NCBI RefSeq assembly: GCF_002291425.1 | Contig: NZ_CP014136.1 | Coordinates: 1,922,001 to 1,986,000 of the forward strand | Length of the DNA stretch: 64,000 nucleotides | Direction: 5' to 3' | Origin: Gibbsiella quercinecans | Lineage (GTDB): Bacteria > Pseudomonadota > Gammaproteobacteria > Enterobacterales > Enterobacteriaceae | Shown here: in pieces, positions 20,766 through 30,982 of the stretch | How the letters are laid out: each line of letters starts with the position of its first letter | Position numbering within the stretch: the stretch's first letter is position 1 | Program-made: the position numbers and the translations under genes | Notes under the pieces: generated by a model | Told to the model about the DNA's origin: nothing | Seen by the model: only the letters and a program-made list of their open reading frames with translations | Database searches by the model: none

Positions 20766-22073
20766 TTAACCGAAAGAGCCTGCCTCGCGCGGATCGCCTT
20801 CGCCGTGCAGCGCGCGCTGCAGATAGATGCCCAGCAGCAGGCCGATGCCGGACAGCGCCAGCACATAATAGGCCGGGGCCAACGGCGTGAGTTTCAGGAT
20901 CAGCGTGACGAATATCGGCGTTAGCCCGCCAAACACGGCATAGGCAACGTTATAAGAGAACGAAATCCCGGAAAACCGCACTTCGGCCGGGAATGCCCGC
21001 ACCATCACGTACGGCACCGCACCCACCACGCCGACGCTCAATCCCACCAGCGCATAGCAGGCGAATAGCATTTCCGGGTGCACGCCCACCGTGTGGTAGA
21101 ACAGCCAGCTGCAGACGGCCAGGAAAACGCTACCGAACATCAGCGTTTTGCCGGCGCCGAAACGATCCGATGACAGCCCCGCCAGCATACAGCCCACGAT
21201 CAACATAATCGTGGCGATACTGTTGGCCTGCAGCGACTGCGCGGCGTCAATGCCAAACTGCTTTTGCAGGTAGGTGGGCGTCATCAGGATCACCACCACG
21301 ATGCCGGCCGACAGCATCCAGGTCAGCAGCATCGACACCACTACTTCCTTCTTGTTATGCCGTAGCACAGACTTCAGCGGCAGCTCCGCCGCCAGCAACT
21401 TGCGCGCCTGCATGGCGATAAAGACCGGGGTTTCCTGCAGCCAGCGGCGCAGGTACATGGCGATTAAGCCGAAAGCCCCGCCCAGGATAAAAGGAATACG
21501 CCAGCCGCCGTTCAGGATGCTCTGCGGGCTGAACACGGTATTAATGATGGTGGCCACCACGGAGCCAAACAGAATGCCGATGGTCAACCCGGCGGTCAGG
21601 ATGCCGCAGGCCAGGCCAATGCGCTCACGCGGCACGTGTTCGGCCACGAACACCCAGGCGCCAGGCACTTCGCCCCCGATGGCCGCCCCCTGCAACACAC
21701 GCATCAGCAACAGCAGCAGCGGTGCGGCAATGCCAATGCTGGCGTAGGTGGGCAACAGCCCCATCGCTAGCGTCGGCAGCGCCATCAGCAAAATGCTTAG
21801 GCTGAACATCTTCTTACGGCCAACCCGATCGCCAAAGTGCGCCATCACGATGCCGCCCAGCGGACGGGCCAGATAACCCGCGGCAAAAATCCCGAACGTT
21901 TGCACCAGGCGCAGCCATTCCGGCATATCCGGCGGGAAAAACAGTTCGCCCATCACCGCGGCAAAAAAAACGAAAATAATGAAGTCATAAAACTCCAGGG
22001 CGCCGCCGAGCGCGGCCAGCGACAGAGTTTTATAGTCCTGCCGGTTCAACCGACGATGATTATCGTGATGCAT
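20766..22073 (-). CDS. MFS metabolite:proton symporter (ProP/ShiA-type)
   Basis: This 435-residue inner-membrane protein is a major facilitator of the metabolite:H+ symporter type. Signature motifs are GDRVGRKKMFSLSI between helices 2 and 3, RVLQGAAIGGEVPGAWVFVAEH in helix 4-5, and a second-half loop SSDRFGAGKTLMFG; twelve hydrophobic segments can be counted. The N-terminal GGALEFYDFIIF is typical of the citrate/proline-betaine/dicarboxylate branch. Substrate is unknown. It occupies the place between dnaK and mog where E. coli has satP and yaaI, and reads in the same direction as dnaK. Confidence 0.85.
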   Translation of the reverse strand: MHHDNHRRLNRQDYKTLSLAALGGALEFYDFIIFVFFAAVMGELFFPPDMPEWLRLVQTFGIFAAGYLARPLGGIVMAHFGDRVGRKKMFSLSILLMALPTLAMGLLPTYASIGIAAPLLLLLMRVLQGAAIGGEVPGAWVFVAEHVPRERIGLACGILTAGLTIGILFGSVVATIINTVFSPQSILNGGWRIPFILGGAFGLIAMYLRRWLQETPVFIAMQARKLLAAELPLKSVLRHNKKEVVVSMLLTWMLSAGIVVVILMTPTYLQKQFGIDAAQSLQANSIATIMLIVGCMLAGLSSDRFGAGKTLMFGSVFLAVCSWLFYHTVGVHPEMLFACYALVGLSVGVVGAVPYVMVRAFPAEVRFSGISFSYNVAYAVFGGLTPIFVTLILKLTPLAPAYYVLALSGIGLLLGIYLQRALHGEGDPREAGSFG

Positions 22074-22266
22074 AGGCTACCGTTAGAGCAAACTGTAGGG
22101 AATCAAAACGCGCCCCGCCCGGCAGCTTGAACCGCCGGAACCGCCGCGCCGCCTTCCCGCTACGGGCGGATGTTGGGTATCGCGCCTCTGTAAACGAATC
22201 ATTACTATAGCGGCAAATTATTTTCACACCAGCACAGTTGAGCGTTATTTTTCGGTTAGCCTCATT

Positions 22267-22854
22267 TCAGAGGTTTATTTCGCGCCGAGCATTTTTCGGG
22301 CGAAAAGCTGCTACCACAGCCGCATGCGTCTCTACATACGGGCCCTCCAGCAGCTGTACACAATACGGTACGCTGGCGAAAATACCGGGCACCAACACCT
22401 TACCCTGCTCGTCTTTTACCCCTTCCAGAGTTTCCTTGATCGACTTTGGCTGCCCCGGCAGATTAACAATCAGCGCCTGTTTGCGGATGACCCCCACCTG
22501 GCGCGACAGGATCGCCGTGGGCACATAGTGCAAGCTGATTTGCCGCATCTGTTCACCGAAGCCGGGCATGATGCGATCGGCAATCGCCAACGTGGCGTCC
22601 GGGGTGACATCGCGCCGCGCCGGCCCGGTGCCGCCGGTGGTCAGCACCAAATGGCAGCCCATTTCGTCCACCAGCTCGCACAGCGTGTGCTCAATCAGCG
22701 TTTGCTCATCGGGGATGAGGCGGCTTTCCAGTTTAAACGGCGTGGCCAGCGCACTGCCCAGCCACGCCTGCAGCGCCGGGATCCCCTTATCCTGGTAAAC
22801 GCCGCCGGATGCGCGATCGGAAACCGAAACCAGGCCAATACGTAATGTGTCCAT
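22267..22854 (-). CDS. mog: Molybdopterin adenylyltransferase
   Basis: Mog adenylates molybdopterin before molybdenum insertion by MoeA. The start at 22854 gives 195 residues beginning MDTLRIGLVSVSDRASGGVY, matching E. coli. The MoCF-type binding motif TTGGTGPARRDVTPDAT and the C-terminal GIFASVPYCVQLLEGPYVET are intact. Longer in-frame starts would add about 30 residues unlike the family. It lies between talB and the MFS gene on the same strand. Confidence 0.96.
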   Translation of the reverse strand: MDTLRIGLVSVSDRASGGVYQDKGIPALQAWLGSALATPFKLESRLIPDEQTLIEHTLCELVDEMGCHLVLTTGGTGPARRDVTPDATLAIADRIMPGFGEQMRQISLHYVPTAILSRQVGVIRKQALIVNLPGQPKSIKETLEGVKDEQGKVLVPGIFASVPYCVQLLEGPYVETHAAVVAAFRPKNARREINL

Positions 22855-23062
22855 GCATACCTCCATAAGGTTGAGGGGGTCTTTGCCCTGCCAATTATCC
22901 AGAAAGTATACGGCGTCTGGTCTTTCTCTTGCGCGGCACGGCAAAATAAAAAAACGGCCGGCGCCTGCGGAAATAAAGGCGAACGTGGTTTGATAGTGAG
23001 ATAAAGAAGGAAAGGCGTCGGGTTAGGCGAAGGCAGCCGCACAGCGGCTGCCCTCCTGCCCA

Positions 23063-24016
23063 TTACAGCAGATCGGCGATCATTTTTTCCAGTTTGCCCT
23101 GATCGACGGCAAACTTGCGGATGCCGTCGGTCAGTTTTTCCACTGCCATTGGATCCAGGTTGTGCTGCCAATAGAACTCGGATTCAGTCAGCGGCGCAGG
23201 GCGCGCCTTCACTTCACCGGTGTAAGACAGTTTGCGCTCCAGCGGGCCTTCGCTTTCCGCCAGTTCTTTCAACAGCGCAGGCGCAATGGTCAGGCGATCG
23301 CAACCGGCCAGTTCGATAATTTCGCCCAGGTTGCGGAAACTGGCGCCCATCACTACGGTTTGGTAGCCGTGCTGCTTGTAGTACTGATAAATCTGGGTGA
23401 CGGAAACCACACCCGGATCTTCTTGCGGCGCGAACTCTTTCTGATCGCCATTGGCTTTGTGCCAATCGAGGATACGGCCAACAAACGGCGAAATCAGGTA
23501 AACGCCGGCTTCTGCGCACGCACGCGCCTGGGCAAAGGAGAACAGCAGCGTCAGGTTACAGTTGATGCCGGCTTTTTCCAGTTGCTCTGCCGCACGGATC
23601 CCCTGCCAGGTAGAAGCCAGCTTGATCAGAATACGATCGTTGCTGATACCGGCTTCGTTATACAGTTTAATCAGGCGTTTGGCCTTGGCCACGCTGGCTT
23701 CGGTGTCATAAGACAGGCGCGCGTCCACTTCGGTGGAAATGCGGCCGGGCACCAGTTTCAGAATTTCCAGGCCAATGTTGACCGCCAGCTTATCGGCGGC
23801 ATCGGCGATCTGCTGCTCGCGATCGCTGCTTTGCTCGCGCGCCCAGGCAATGGCTTCATCGATCAGTTTGCGGTATTCAGGAATTTGGGCTGCGTTGAGG
23901 ATCAGCGAAGGGTTGGTGGTAGCGTCTTGCGGTTGATACAGCTTCATCGCAGCGATATCACCCGTATCCGCAACCACCGTAGTGAGCTGGCGTAGGGAAG
24001 TTAATTTATCGGTCAT
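23063..24016 (-). CDS. talB: Transaldolase B
   Basis: Transaldolase moves a dihydroxyacetone unit between sugar phosphates in the non-oxidative pentose phosphate pathway. The 317-residue protein is full length, begins [20 protein letters not shown], and has the Schiff-base lysine in [16 protein letters not shown] near residue 132. It lies upstream of mog, as in E. coli, with yaaA transcribed divergently beyond a 384-bp gap. Confidence 0.98.
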   Translation of the reverse strand: MTDKLTSLRQLTTVVADTGDIAAMKLYQPQDATTNPSLILNAAQIPEYRKLIDEAIAWAREQSSDREQQIADAADKLAVNIGLEILKLVPGRISTEVDARLSYDTEASVAKAKRLIKLYNEAGISNDRILIKLASTWQGIRAAEQLEKAGINCNLTLLFSFAQARACAEAGVYLISPFVGRILDWHKANGDQKEFAPQEDPGVVSVTQIYQYYKQHGYQTVVMGASFRNLGEIIELAGCDRLTIAPALLKELAESEGPLERKLSYTGEVKARPAPLTESEFYWQHNLDPMAVEKLTDGIRKFAVDQGKLEKMIADLL

Positions 24017-24400
24017 GTTGGTATTATCTCATCGTTTGTGCATGAACTGGGGGCACCATACAACCTTGCCTTCACCTGATAATAACATGCGCAAAGCCCG
24101 GCGCAAGGCCGGAGAGGCCGGGCCCGGCTGGAAGGGATTTATCCCTGCGATGGCAACCGTTTACGCCGCGAACCGGCATCAATTAAGCATAAAAAAATCC
24201 GGCGCGCCGCGGGAATCAAAACCCGGTTCACGGCCCCGGAAACACCGCCCGGCCAGCAAGAAAAACGCAATGCCATGAAAACCTCCTGATTTTTCCCGAT
24301 CCGTCGCCGGTATTCCTATCATGCCCCCTATCAAACCTATCGCCCCTTTTTTCCACACTTTTTGCTACAGTAACCTCACATTGATTAACAGGATCTGGCC
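24017..24400. other. talB/yaaA divergent intergenic region
   Basis: I see no gene here. It must hold the talB and yaaA promoters. There are short GC-rich repeats (GCCCGGC, GGCCGGG) around 24095-24130 but no clear operator. E. coli has yaaJ in the corresponding place; there is no trace of it. Confidence 0.6.
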
Positions 24401-25174
24401 ATGCTGATTATTATTTCCCCTGCCAAAACGCTCGACTACGACAGCCCACTGGCAACCGAACGCTTTACCCAACCCGAACTGTTGGATAAATCGCAGGCGC
24501 TGATCGCTATCTGCCGCGAACTGACCCCGGCGCAAATCTCCAGCCTGATGGGGATCAGCGACAAACTGGCCGGGTTAAACGCCGCACGTTTCCACGATTG
24601 GCAGCCTAAATTCACCCAGAAGAATGCACGCCAGGCACTGCTGGCGTTTAAAGGCGATGTCTACACCGGCCTGCAGGCGCAGGATTTCAGCGAAGATGAT
24701 TTTGACTTTGCCCAGCAGCATCTGCGGATGCTTTCCGGCCTGTATGGCGTGCTGCGCCCGCTGGATCTGATGATGCCTTACCGGCTGGAAATGGGGATCA
24801 AGCTGGCAAACCCACAGGGTAAGGATCTCTACAGTTTCTGGGGGAATACCATCACCGAAAAACTGAACCAGGCGCTGGAACAGCAAGGGGATGACGTGGT
24901 GGTGAATCTGGCTTCGGATGAGTACTTCAAGTCGGTCAAAACGGCTGGCCTGCACGGCAGCCTGATTAAACCGGTCTTCCTGGATGAGAAAAACGGCAAA
25001 TATAAAGTGATCAGCTTCTACGCCAAGAAGGCCCGCGGGCTGATGAGCCGTTTCATCATCAAAAACCGCCTGACCAAAGCCGAACAGCTGGCCGACTTCA
25101 ACCTTGAAGGATACGCTTTTGATGAAGCCAGCTCGCAAGGCAATGAGCTGGTGTTCAAACGCCCGGAGCAGTAA
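24401..25174 (+). CDS. yaaA: Peroxide-stress DNA-binding protein YaaA
   Basis: YaaA lowers unincorporated iron during hydrogen peroxide stress; in E. coli it is induced by OxyR and its fold binds DNA. The 257-residue protein starts [19 protein letters not shown] and contains the conserved [19 protein letters not shown] and [11 protein letters not shown] segments of the UPF0246 family. It is transcribed alone and converges on thrC. Confidence 0.96.
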   Translation: MLIIISPAKTLDYDSPLATERFTQPELLDKSQALIAICRELTPAQISSLMGISDKLAGLNAARFHDWQPKFTQKNARQALLAFKGDVYTGLQAQDFSEDDFDFAQQHLRMLSGLYGVLRPLDLMMPYRLEMGIKLANPQGKDLYSFWGNTITEKLNQALEQQGDDVVVNLASDEYFKSVKTAGLHGSLIKPVFLDEKNGKYKVISFYAKKARGLMSRFIIKNRLTKAEQLADFNLEGYAFDEASSQGNELVFKRPEQ

Positions 25175-25179
25175 GCCGC

Positions 25180-25234
25180 ACCGGGCCAGGGCCCGGTTGT
25201 CAGAACGTACCCGGGCGGCCAATGCGCCGCCCGG
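25180..25234. terminator. Two hairpins between the convergent yaaA and thrC genes
   Basis: First hairpin: ACCGGGC (25180-25186) with GCCCGGT (25191-25197). Second: CCGGGCGGC (25211-25219) with GCCGCCCGG (25226-25234), loop CAATGC. Neither has a real U-tract, so they may protect or end both transcripts by another route. Confidence 0.5.
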
Positions 25235-25241
25235 ATGCCCA

Positions 25242-26531
25242 TCAGGCCGGCAGCGCCATCAGGAACTTACGCAGCTCGGCAAAATCAGCCGGCAGCGTAT
25301 GCGACAACAGCGGCAGGTTTGCCCGCACCGCCAGCGCATTTGGCAACGGCAGTTCCTGGCCGAGAATAGCTTCCACACTCTCTTTGAACTTCGCTGGGTG
25401 CGCGGTGCCCAGGAACAGGCCAAACTCCCCGTCCTGCAGTTGATCACGCAGCGCGCGATAAGCGATCGCCGCATGCGGCTCGGAAATGTAGCCCAGCGCC
25501 GCCAACGCGTTCATCGTTTCTTTGGTGGTGTCATCGCTGACCGCGGCATAGGCCAGATCTTTCAGCTGCCAGTCTTTGCGGCGGAACAGTTCTTCCACCC
25601 GCGGCCAGTTGTTCGGCTGGCTAACGTCCATGGCGTTCGACAGCGTAGCCACCGTGGCATGCGGCTGCCACTGGCCGTTGGCCAGGAAGCGCGGAACGGT
25701 ATCGTTGGCGTTGGTGGCGGCGATAAAGCGTTTCACCGGCAGGCCCAAAGACTTCGCCAGCAGGCCAGCGGTCAGATCGCCGAAGTTGCCGCTTGGCACC
25801 GACACCACCAACTGGTTACGGGCTTCCTGCGGCAATTGCGCTACCGCTTCAAAGTAGTAGCAGATCTGCGCCAGCAGGCGGCTGATGTTGATGGAGTTGG
25901 CCGAGTTGAGGTGCAAGGCATCCTTCAGTTCCTGATCGTCAAACGCCTGTTTCACCAGCGCCTGGCAGGCATCAAAATCGCCGTCGATCGCCACGGTCTG
26001 GATATTGCCGCCCAGGGTGCAGAACAGTTTTTCTTGCAGCGGGCTAATCTTGCCCTCTGGGTACAGGATCACGACGCGCACGTTTTTCAGGCCGTAAAAC
26101 GCATGCGCCACCGCCGCACCGGTGTCGCCGGACGTAGCAGTCAGAATGGTGACGGGCTGATCGCCGGCCACCTCCGCCAGCATCTGCGCCATAAAACGGC
26201 CGCCGAAGTCTTTGAACGCCAGCGTCGGCCCGTGGAACAGCTCCAGGCAGGCAACGTCTGCTTCTACCGGCGCGACTGGCGCCGGGAACTCGAACGCCGC
26301 CTTAACGCGTTTATACAGCGCGTCTTCGCTGATCTCATCGCCGATAAACGCAGACAGGATACGCGCACTGCGGGTAACAAAATCCTGTTCGAGCAGGCGA
26401 TCGATCTCGGTCAGTTCAAATTCCGGCAGTTCCAGCGGAAAGAACAGACCCTGCTGTTTACCCAGGCCTTGTTTGATCGCCTGTGCAAAGCTGACCTGTT
26501 CGTTATGATCCTTAAGGTTATAGAGTTTCAT
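25242..26531 (-). CDS. thrC: Threonine synthase
   Basis: ThrC converts O-phosphohomoserine to threonine with pyridoxal phosphate. The 429-residue protein starts MKLYNLKDHNEQVSFAQAIK; the PLP lysine is in HGPTLAFKDFGGRFM near residue 107 and the phosphate-binding ATSGDTGAAVAHAF follows. It starts three bases after the thrB stop and is the last gene of thrLABC. Confidence 0.98.
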   Translation of the reverse strand: MKLYNLKDHNEQVSFAQAIKQGLGKQQGLFFPLELPEFELTEIDRLLEQDFVTRSARILSAFIGDEISEDALYKRVKAAFEFPAPVAPVEADVACLELFHGPTLAFKDFGGRFMAQMLAEVAGDQPVTILTATSGDTGAAVAHAFYGLKNVRVVILYPEGKISPLQEKLFCTLGGNIQTVAIDGDFDACQALVKQAFDDQELKDALHLNSANSINISRLLAQICYYFEAVAQLPQEARNQLVVSVPSGNFGDLTAGLLAKSLGLPVKRFIAATNANDTVPRFLANGQWQPHATVATLSNAMDVSQPNNWPRVEELFRRKDWQLKDLAYAAVSDDTTKETMNALAALGYISEPHAAIAYRALRDQLQDGEFGLFLGTAHPAKFKESVEAILGQELPLPNALAVRANLPLLSHTLPADFAELRKFLMALPA

Positions 26532-26534
26532 GCG

Positions 26535-27464
26535 TTATCCCAGTTGTCGTGCGCCTGCGGTATCCAGACGGCAAATATGAACAAAACCTTCGTCGTTTTG
26601 CAGATAATTATTTTTCAGCCAGTCGGCCATCCGCTGCGCCGTAGCGCCATCGTCGCAGACCGCGAACAGCGTCGGGCCGGAGCCGGAAATGCCGCACGCC
26701 AGCGCGCCGATGCCCTGAGCGGCCTTGCGCGCTTCGGCAAAGCCCGGCAGCAAACGGGTACGGTATGGCTCGGCAATCACATCCTGCATCAGCTTGGCCG
26801 CCAAACGCGGCTGCTGGGTATGGCAAGCGTGGATAAAGCCCGCCAGGTAGCGCCCGTGGCTGATGCAGTCCTGGCGGCGGTACTGTGCGGGCAGGATCGC
26901 GCGCGCTTCGGCCGTCGATACCTTAATGCCCGGATAGGCCATCACCCACAGCCAATCCTTAAAACAGGGCACTTCCTGGCTGATAAAACCGTCTTCTTCC
27001 AGCATCAGTTGCAAGCCGCCCAGATAGCACGGCGCCACGTTGTCATAGTGCACGCTGCCGGAAATGCGCCCTTCCAGCTCACCCATCAGCCCAAGCAGGG
27101 CCATTTTATCCAACGGGCGATCGCAGAATTCGTTCATTGCCATCAGGCCGGCGACCACCGAACAGGCGCTGGAGCCAAGGCCAGAGCCGATCGGCATGTT
27201 TTTTTCCAGCCGCATGGCCACCGGCACGTCCCGGCCGATAGCCTGGCAGAAACGCTCCCAGCATTGGTACACAATGTTTTCTTTCGGATCGGCCGGCAGT
27301 TTGCTGACAAAGCGCCCGGCGTTTTCCAGGCTGAACGCGTCTGCCGCTTCAACGCTGACGCAATCCCCCAGCAACGTGCCATCAATCGGTGAAACCGCCG
27401 CACCCAGCACATCAAAACCGACGCTAACGTTGCCAATTGAGGCCGGGGCATACACCTTAACCAT
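26535..27464 (-). CDS. thrB: Homoserine kinase
   Basis: ThrB phosphorylates homoserine. The 309-residue protein is a GHMP kinase with [21 protein letters not shown] at the start and the ATP loop [16 protein letters not shown] near residue 90; the C-terminal [14 protein letters not shown] is also conserved. The ATG lies one base after the thrA stop, indicating coupled translation. Confidence 0.98.
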   Translation of the reverse strand: MVKVYAPASIGNVSVGFDVLGAAVSPIDGTLLGDCVSVEAADAFSLENAGRFVSKLPADPKENIVYQCWERFCQAIGRDVPVAMRLEKNMPIGSGLGSSACSVVAGLMAMNEFCDRPLDKMALLGLMGELEGRISGSVHYDNVAPCYLGGLQLMLEEDGFISQEVPCFKDWLWVMAYPGIKVSTAEARAILPAQYRRQDCISHGRYLAGFIHACHTQQPRLAAKLMQDVIAEPYRTRLLPGFAEARKAAQGIGALACGISGSGPTLFAVCDDGATAQRMADWLKNNYLQNDEGFVHICRLDTAGARQLG

Positions 27465-27465
27465 A

Positions 27466-29925
27466 TTAAACTCCTAACTTCCATGACAATGTGCGCAACA
27501 GATCGGCAAATACCCCTGCCGCGGTCACATCATTACCGGCGCCATAGCCACGCAATACCAGCGGCAACGGCTGATAGTAGCGGCTATAGAAAGCCAAGGC
27601 ATTTTCGCCGTTTTTAACTTTATACAATGGATCGTTACCGTCGACCGCATCAATTCGCACCTGGCAGCGCCCATCTTCAATCACCCCGACATAGCGCAAC
27701 ACTTTGCCTTCGGCGCTGGCGGCGGCCACGCGGCGCGCATATTCGCCGTCCAGTTCCGGCAAGCGCGCCAGGAAGGTGTCGACATCGCCGGTCGCGTCAA
27801 AGGAAGGCGGCAATACGGACTCCACGTCGATATCGTCCAGCTCCAGCTTGTAGCCGGCTTCGCGCGCCAGGATCAACAGTTTGCGCGCCACGTCCATCCC
27901 AGACAGATCGTCACGCGGATCCGGCTCGGTGTAACCGTTGGCTTTCGCCTGCAGCGTGGCGGCCGACAGCGACATGCCTTCGTCCAGCTTACCGAAAATA
28001 AACGACAGGGAACCGGACAGAATACCAGAAAAACGCACCAGCTCATCACCGGCGTTCAACAGGTTCTGCATGTTCTCGATAACCGGCAAACCGGCGCCGA
28101 CGTTGGTGTCGTACAAGAATTTGCGGCGTGAACCCGCTGCGGCGCTGCGCAGTTGCTGATAATAATTCATCGACGAGGTGTTGGCTTTCTTGTTTGGCGT
28201 CACCACGTGGAAACCGTCGGCCAGGAAATCGGCATACTGATCCGCCACCGCCTGGCTTGAGGTACAGTCGACGATCACCGGGTTGAGCAAATGATACTCT
28301 TTCACCAGGCGAATCAGGTGGCCCAGGTTGAACGGCTCTTTCGCCTGCGCCAGCTCATCGCGCCAGCCATCCAGGGAAATGCCATGCACATTGGTCAACA
28401 TTGCACGCGAGTTGGCGATGCCACAGACACGCAGATCGATATGCTTTTGCTTCAGCCATGGTTGCTGGCGGTAGATTTGCTCAATCAACGCGCCACCCAC
28501 GCCGCCAACGCCGATCACGAACACTTCAATCACCTGATCGGTGTTGAACAGCATTTGATGGCTGACGCGCACGCCGGTGGTAACGGCATCGTTACTGACC
28601 ACCACCGAAATGGAGCGCTCGGAAGAGCCTTGGGCGATAGCGACGATATTGATGTTGGCGCGCGCCAACGCGGAGAAGAAGCGGGCCGAGATGCCGCGCA
28701 GGGTGCGCATGCCGTCGCCCACCACGGAAATGATCGCCAGGCCTTCCATCACGTCCAGCGGCTCCAGCAGCCCATCTTTCAACTCCAGGAAGAACTCGTC
28801 TTCCAGCGCGCGGCGCGCCCGCTGCAGCTCGTTTTGCGGCACGCAGAAACTGATGCTGTATTCCGAAGAGGATTGGGTGATCAGCACCACCGAGATCCCG
28901 GCGCGCGACATCACGGCGAACACGCGGGCGGCCATGCCAACCATCCCTTTCATGCCCGGCCCGGAGACGTTGATCATCGCCATATTGTTCAGGTTGGTGA
29001 TGCCTTTTACCGGCATATCCGGATCCCGACATTCCGCGCCGATTAGCGTGCCGGGGGCTTGCGGGTTGGAGGTGTTTTTAATCAGGCAAGGAATTTGGAA
29101 CTGGGCAATCGGGGTGATGGTGCGGGGGTGAAGAACTTTGGCGCCGAAGTAGGAAAGCTCCATGGCCTCCTGATACGACATCGATTTCAGTAACCTGGCA
29201 TCCGGCACAGTGCGCGGATCGCAGGTATAAACGCCGTCGACGTCGGTCCAGATTTCGCAACAGTCGGCACGCAGACAGGCGGCCAGCACCGCCGCTGAGT
29301 AGTCGGAGCCGTTGCGCCCCAATACCACCAGCTCGCCTTTGTCATTGCCCGCGGTAAAGCCGGCCATCAGTACGATATGGTCAGCGGGGATAGCGGCCGC
29401 GGCGATACGCCGGGTGGATTCGGCGATGTCGACGGTAGACTCCATATAGCCGCCCTGCGCCAGCAGTTTTTCAACCGGGTTGATCACCGTCACCGGGTAG
29501 CCCTTGGCTTTGAAAACCCCTTCCATGATGGCGATAGACAGCTTTTCACCGCGGCAGATGATGCCCGCATTCACGCCGTCCGGGCACTGCCCGAGCAGCG
29601 CCACGCCGTGCAGCACGTGTTTCAGTTGAGCAAACTCCTGATCCACCAACGCTTTCAAACGATCGTACTCAAAACCGGGAACCGCCTGCGCCAGCCCGCT
29701 CAACAGCTCGGCGAAGATGCGCTCTGCGTCGCTCATGTGCGGCTGAATATCTTGGCCGGCCACCGTTTTATCAATCATTGCCACCAGGTGATTGGTGATT
29801 TTAGCGGGCGCGGACAAGACCGTGGCCACCTGGCCCTGACGGGCATTATTTTCCATAATATCGGCAACGCGCAAAAAACGTTCCGCATTCGCCACCGAGG
29901 TTCCGCCAAATTTCAGCACTCGCAT
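27466..29925 (-). CDS. thrA: Bifunctional aspartokinase I / homoserine dehydrogenase I
   Basis: ThrA catalyses the first and third steps from aspartate to threonine and is feedback inhibited by threonine. The start at 29925 gives 819 residues beginning [19 protein letters not shown], one shorter than E. coli. Order: aspartokinase (1-about 250), two ACT-like regulatory segments (about 310-450) including [15 protein letters not shown], then homoserine dehydrogenase from about 465 with the nucleotide loop [13 protein letters not shown] and [10 protein letters not shown]. Expression is set by the thrL attenuator just upstream. Confidence 0.98.
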   Translation of the reverse strand: MRVLKFGGTSVANAERFLRVADIMENNARQGQVATVLSAPAKITNHLVAMIDKTVAGQDIQPHMSDAERIFAELLSGLAQAVPGFEYDRLKALVDQEFAQLKHVLHGVALLGQCPDGVNAGIICRGEKLSIAIMEGVFKAKGYPVTVINPVEKLLAQGGYMESTVDIAESTRRIAAAAIPADHIVLMAGFTAGNDKGELVVLGRNGSDYSAAVLAACLRADCCEIWTDVDGVYTCDPRTVPDARLLKSMSYQEAMELSYFGAKVLHPRTITPIAQFQIPCLIKNTSNPQAPGTLIGAECRDPDMPVKGITNLNNMAMINVSGPGMKGMVGMAARVFAVMSRAGISVVLITQSSSEYSISFCVPQNELQRARRALEDEFFLELKDGLLEPLDVMEGLAIISVVGDGMRTLRGISARFFSALARANINIVAIAQGSSERSISVVVSNDAVTTGVRVSHQMLFNTDQVIEVFVIGVGGVGGALIEQIYRQQPWLKQKHIDLRVCGIANSRAMLTNVHGISLDGWRDELAQAKEPFNLGHLIRLVKEYHLLNPVIVDCTSSQAVADQYADFLADGFHVVTPNKKANTSSMNYYQQLRSAAAGSRRKFLYDTNVGAGLPVIENMQNLLNAGDELVRFSGILSGSLSFIFGKLDEGMSLSAATLQAKANGYTEPDPRDDLSGMDVARKLLILAREAGYKLELDDIDVESVLPPSFDATGDVDTFLARLPELDGEYARRVAAASAEGKVLRYVGVIEDGRCQVRIDAVDGNDPLYKVKNGENALAFYSRYYQPLPLVLRGYGAGNDVTAAGVFADLLRTLSWKLGV

Positions 29926-29953
29926 TTTTCGTTTATCTCCCAAATTTAAGCCG

Positions 29954-29984
29954 AAAAAAAAGCCCGCACTGGTTAGGCGCGGGC
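29954..29984 (-). terminator. thr operon attenuator terminator
   Basis: On the minus strand GCCCGCGC and GTGCGGGC (arms 29977-29984 and 29962-29969) pair with one G-U and are followed by eight T. It lies between thrL and thrA and mirrors the E. coli thr attenuator, so readthrough should depend on ribosome stalling in thrL. Confidence 0.93.
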
Positions 29985-30008
29985 TTTTTTCTAGTGTTCC
30001 TGTACGCG

Positions 30009-30077
30009 TCAGCCCGCCCCGTTACCAATGGTACCGGTGGTGGTAATAATTGTGGTGTTCAGGCTGATATAGCGCAT
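30009..30077 (-). CDS. thrL: thr operon leader peptide
   Basis: A 22-residue leader starts at ATG 30077: [14 protein letters not shown], then GTIGNGAG and TGA. Ten of the 22 residues are threonine (6) or isoleucine (4), the regulatory codons expected for threonine/isoleucine attenuation, and it ends GNGAG as in E. coli. The stop is 25 bp before the attenuator hairpin. An in-frame ATG at 30095 would add six residues; it has a somewhat better purine-rich site (AGAG), so the true start is open between the two. Confidence 0.9.
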   Translation of the reverse strand: MRYISLNTTIITTTGTIGNGAG

Positions 30078-30289
30078 CTGTTCTGTCTGTCTCATTAGAA
30101 ACTCTGTCCCCTCTATTGGTTAAAGCAATCGGCCCGCCAAGTCAAATTATTTCGTGTTTTTGTTTATTCCGCGCGCGCAGGCCTATTCAGTGGAGATAAC
30201 AACACAAATGCAAAAAAGCAGGATAAAAATCAGATTCTCACGGAGTTTCCTGGACTATATCACCAGCAAAATGCGATTCCACACGAGAA

Positions 30290-30976
30290 TCACTTCGCCA
30301 GTTTTTTTTCTATGTCGTGCAATAATTGGTGCAACATCACCGTATCCCGCTGCTGCAGGCTACCCAGGCGCTGATGCAGCCAATCGCGCAATTTTTGGTC
30401 ATCGGCCACCTCCAGGCACTGCAATAGTCGCTCGGCGCGTCCGCGCAACGCCGAAAGTTGCCCTACGTCGGCGCAAGGCTCAGGCTGCGCGGCCACGTTC
30501 ATCAATTGTGCAAGTTGGTAGCAATACACCATCACGGCCTGGCCTAGGTTAAGCGAGGGATAATCTGCCTGCATCGGTACCCCGGTCAGCAGATCCGCCA
30601 GCGCCAGCTCTTCGTTGGTTAGGCCGGAGTCTTCGCGGCCGAACACCAGCGCGGCCTGCTGTACCCAGCCTTGCCGCTCCGCCATCACCTGCGACAATTC
30701 CTGCGGCGTGCAGTAATAGTGAAAGCGCGCCCGGCTGCGCGCGGTGGTGGCGACGGTAAAATCCACGCCGGCCAGTGCGGCCTCCAGGCTTGGGTAACAC
30801 TGTGCCTTATCAAGGATATCGCCCGAGCCATGCGCCACCCAGCCCGCCGCCGGTTGCAAGTGGGCTTCGCTGTTAACAATCCGCAGCGAGGTAAACCCCA
30901 TGGTTTTCATCGCCCGCGCTGCCGCGCCGACGTTTTCCGGCCGTGCCGGCTCTACCAGAACAATATGAAACTGCAT
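30290..30976 (-). CDS. yjtD: SPOUT-family tRNA/rRNA methyltransferase YjtD (LasT)
   Basis: This is a SpoU-class 2'-O-methyltransferase-like protein of unproven target. The 228-residue length equals E. coli YjtD. It shows the knotted-fold motifs PARPENVGAAARAMKTMGF (motif 1), FGREDSGLTNEEL (motif 2) and PSLNLGQAVMVYCYQLA (motif 3). Two starts are possible, ATG 30976 or two codons earlier; the shorter matches the family. It lies between thrL and arcA, as in E. coli. About 210 bp separate its stop from thrL and should include the thr promoter. Confidence 0.92.
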   Translation of the reverse strand: MQFHIVLVEPARPENVGAAARAMKTMGFTSLRIVNSEAHLQPAAGWVAHGSGDILDKAQCYPSLEAALAGVDFTVATTARSRARFHYYCTPQELSQVMAERQGWVQQAALVFGREDSGLTNEELALADLLTGVPMQADYPSLNLGQAVMVYCYQLAQLMNVAAQPEPCADVGQLSALRGRAERLLQCLEVADDQKLRDWLHQRLGSLQQRDTVMLHQLLHDIEKKLAK

Positions 30977-30982
30977 CAACAC

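Noticed and set aside
22931-22985. Possible terminator between talB and mog
   Set aside because: A run of seven T exists on the minus strand, but the preceding GC-rich bases do not form a clear stem.
25104-27392. 762-codon open frame on the plus strand
   Set aside because: It is antisense to thrC and thrB and its protein has no family look; it results from high GC in third positions of the real genes.
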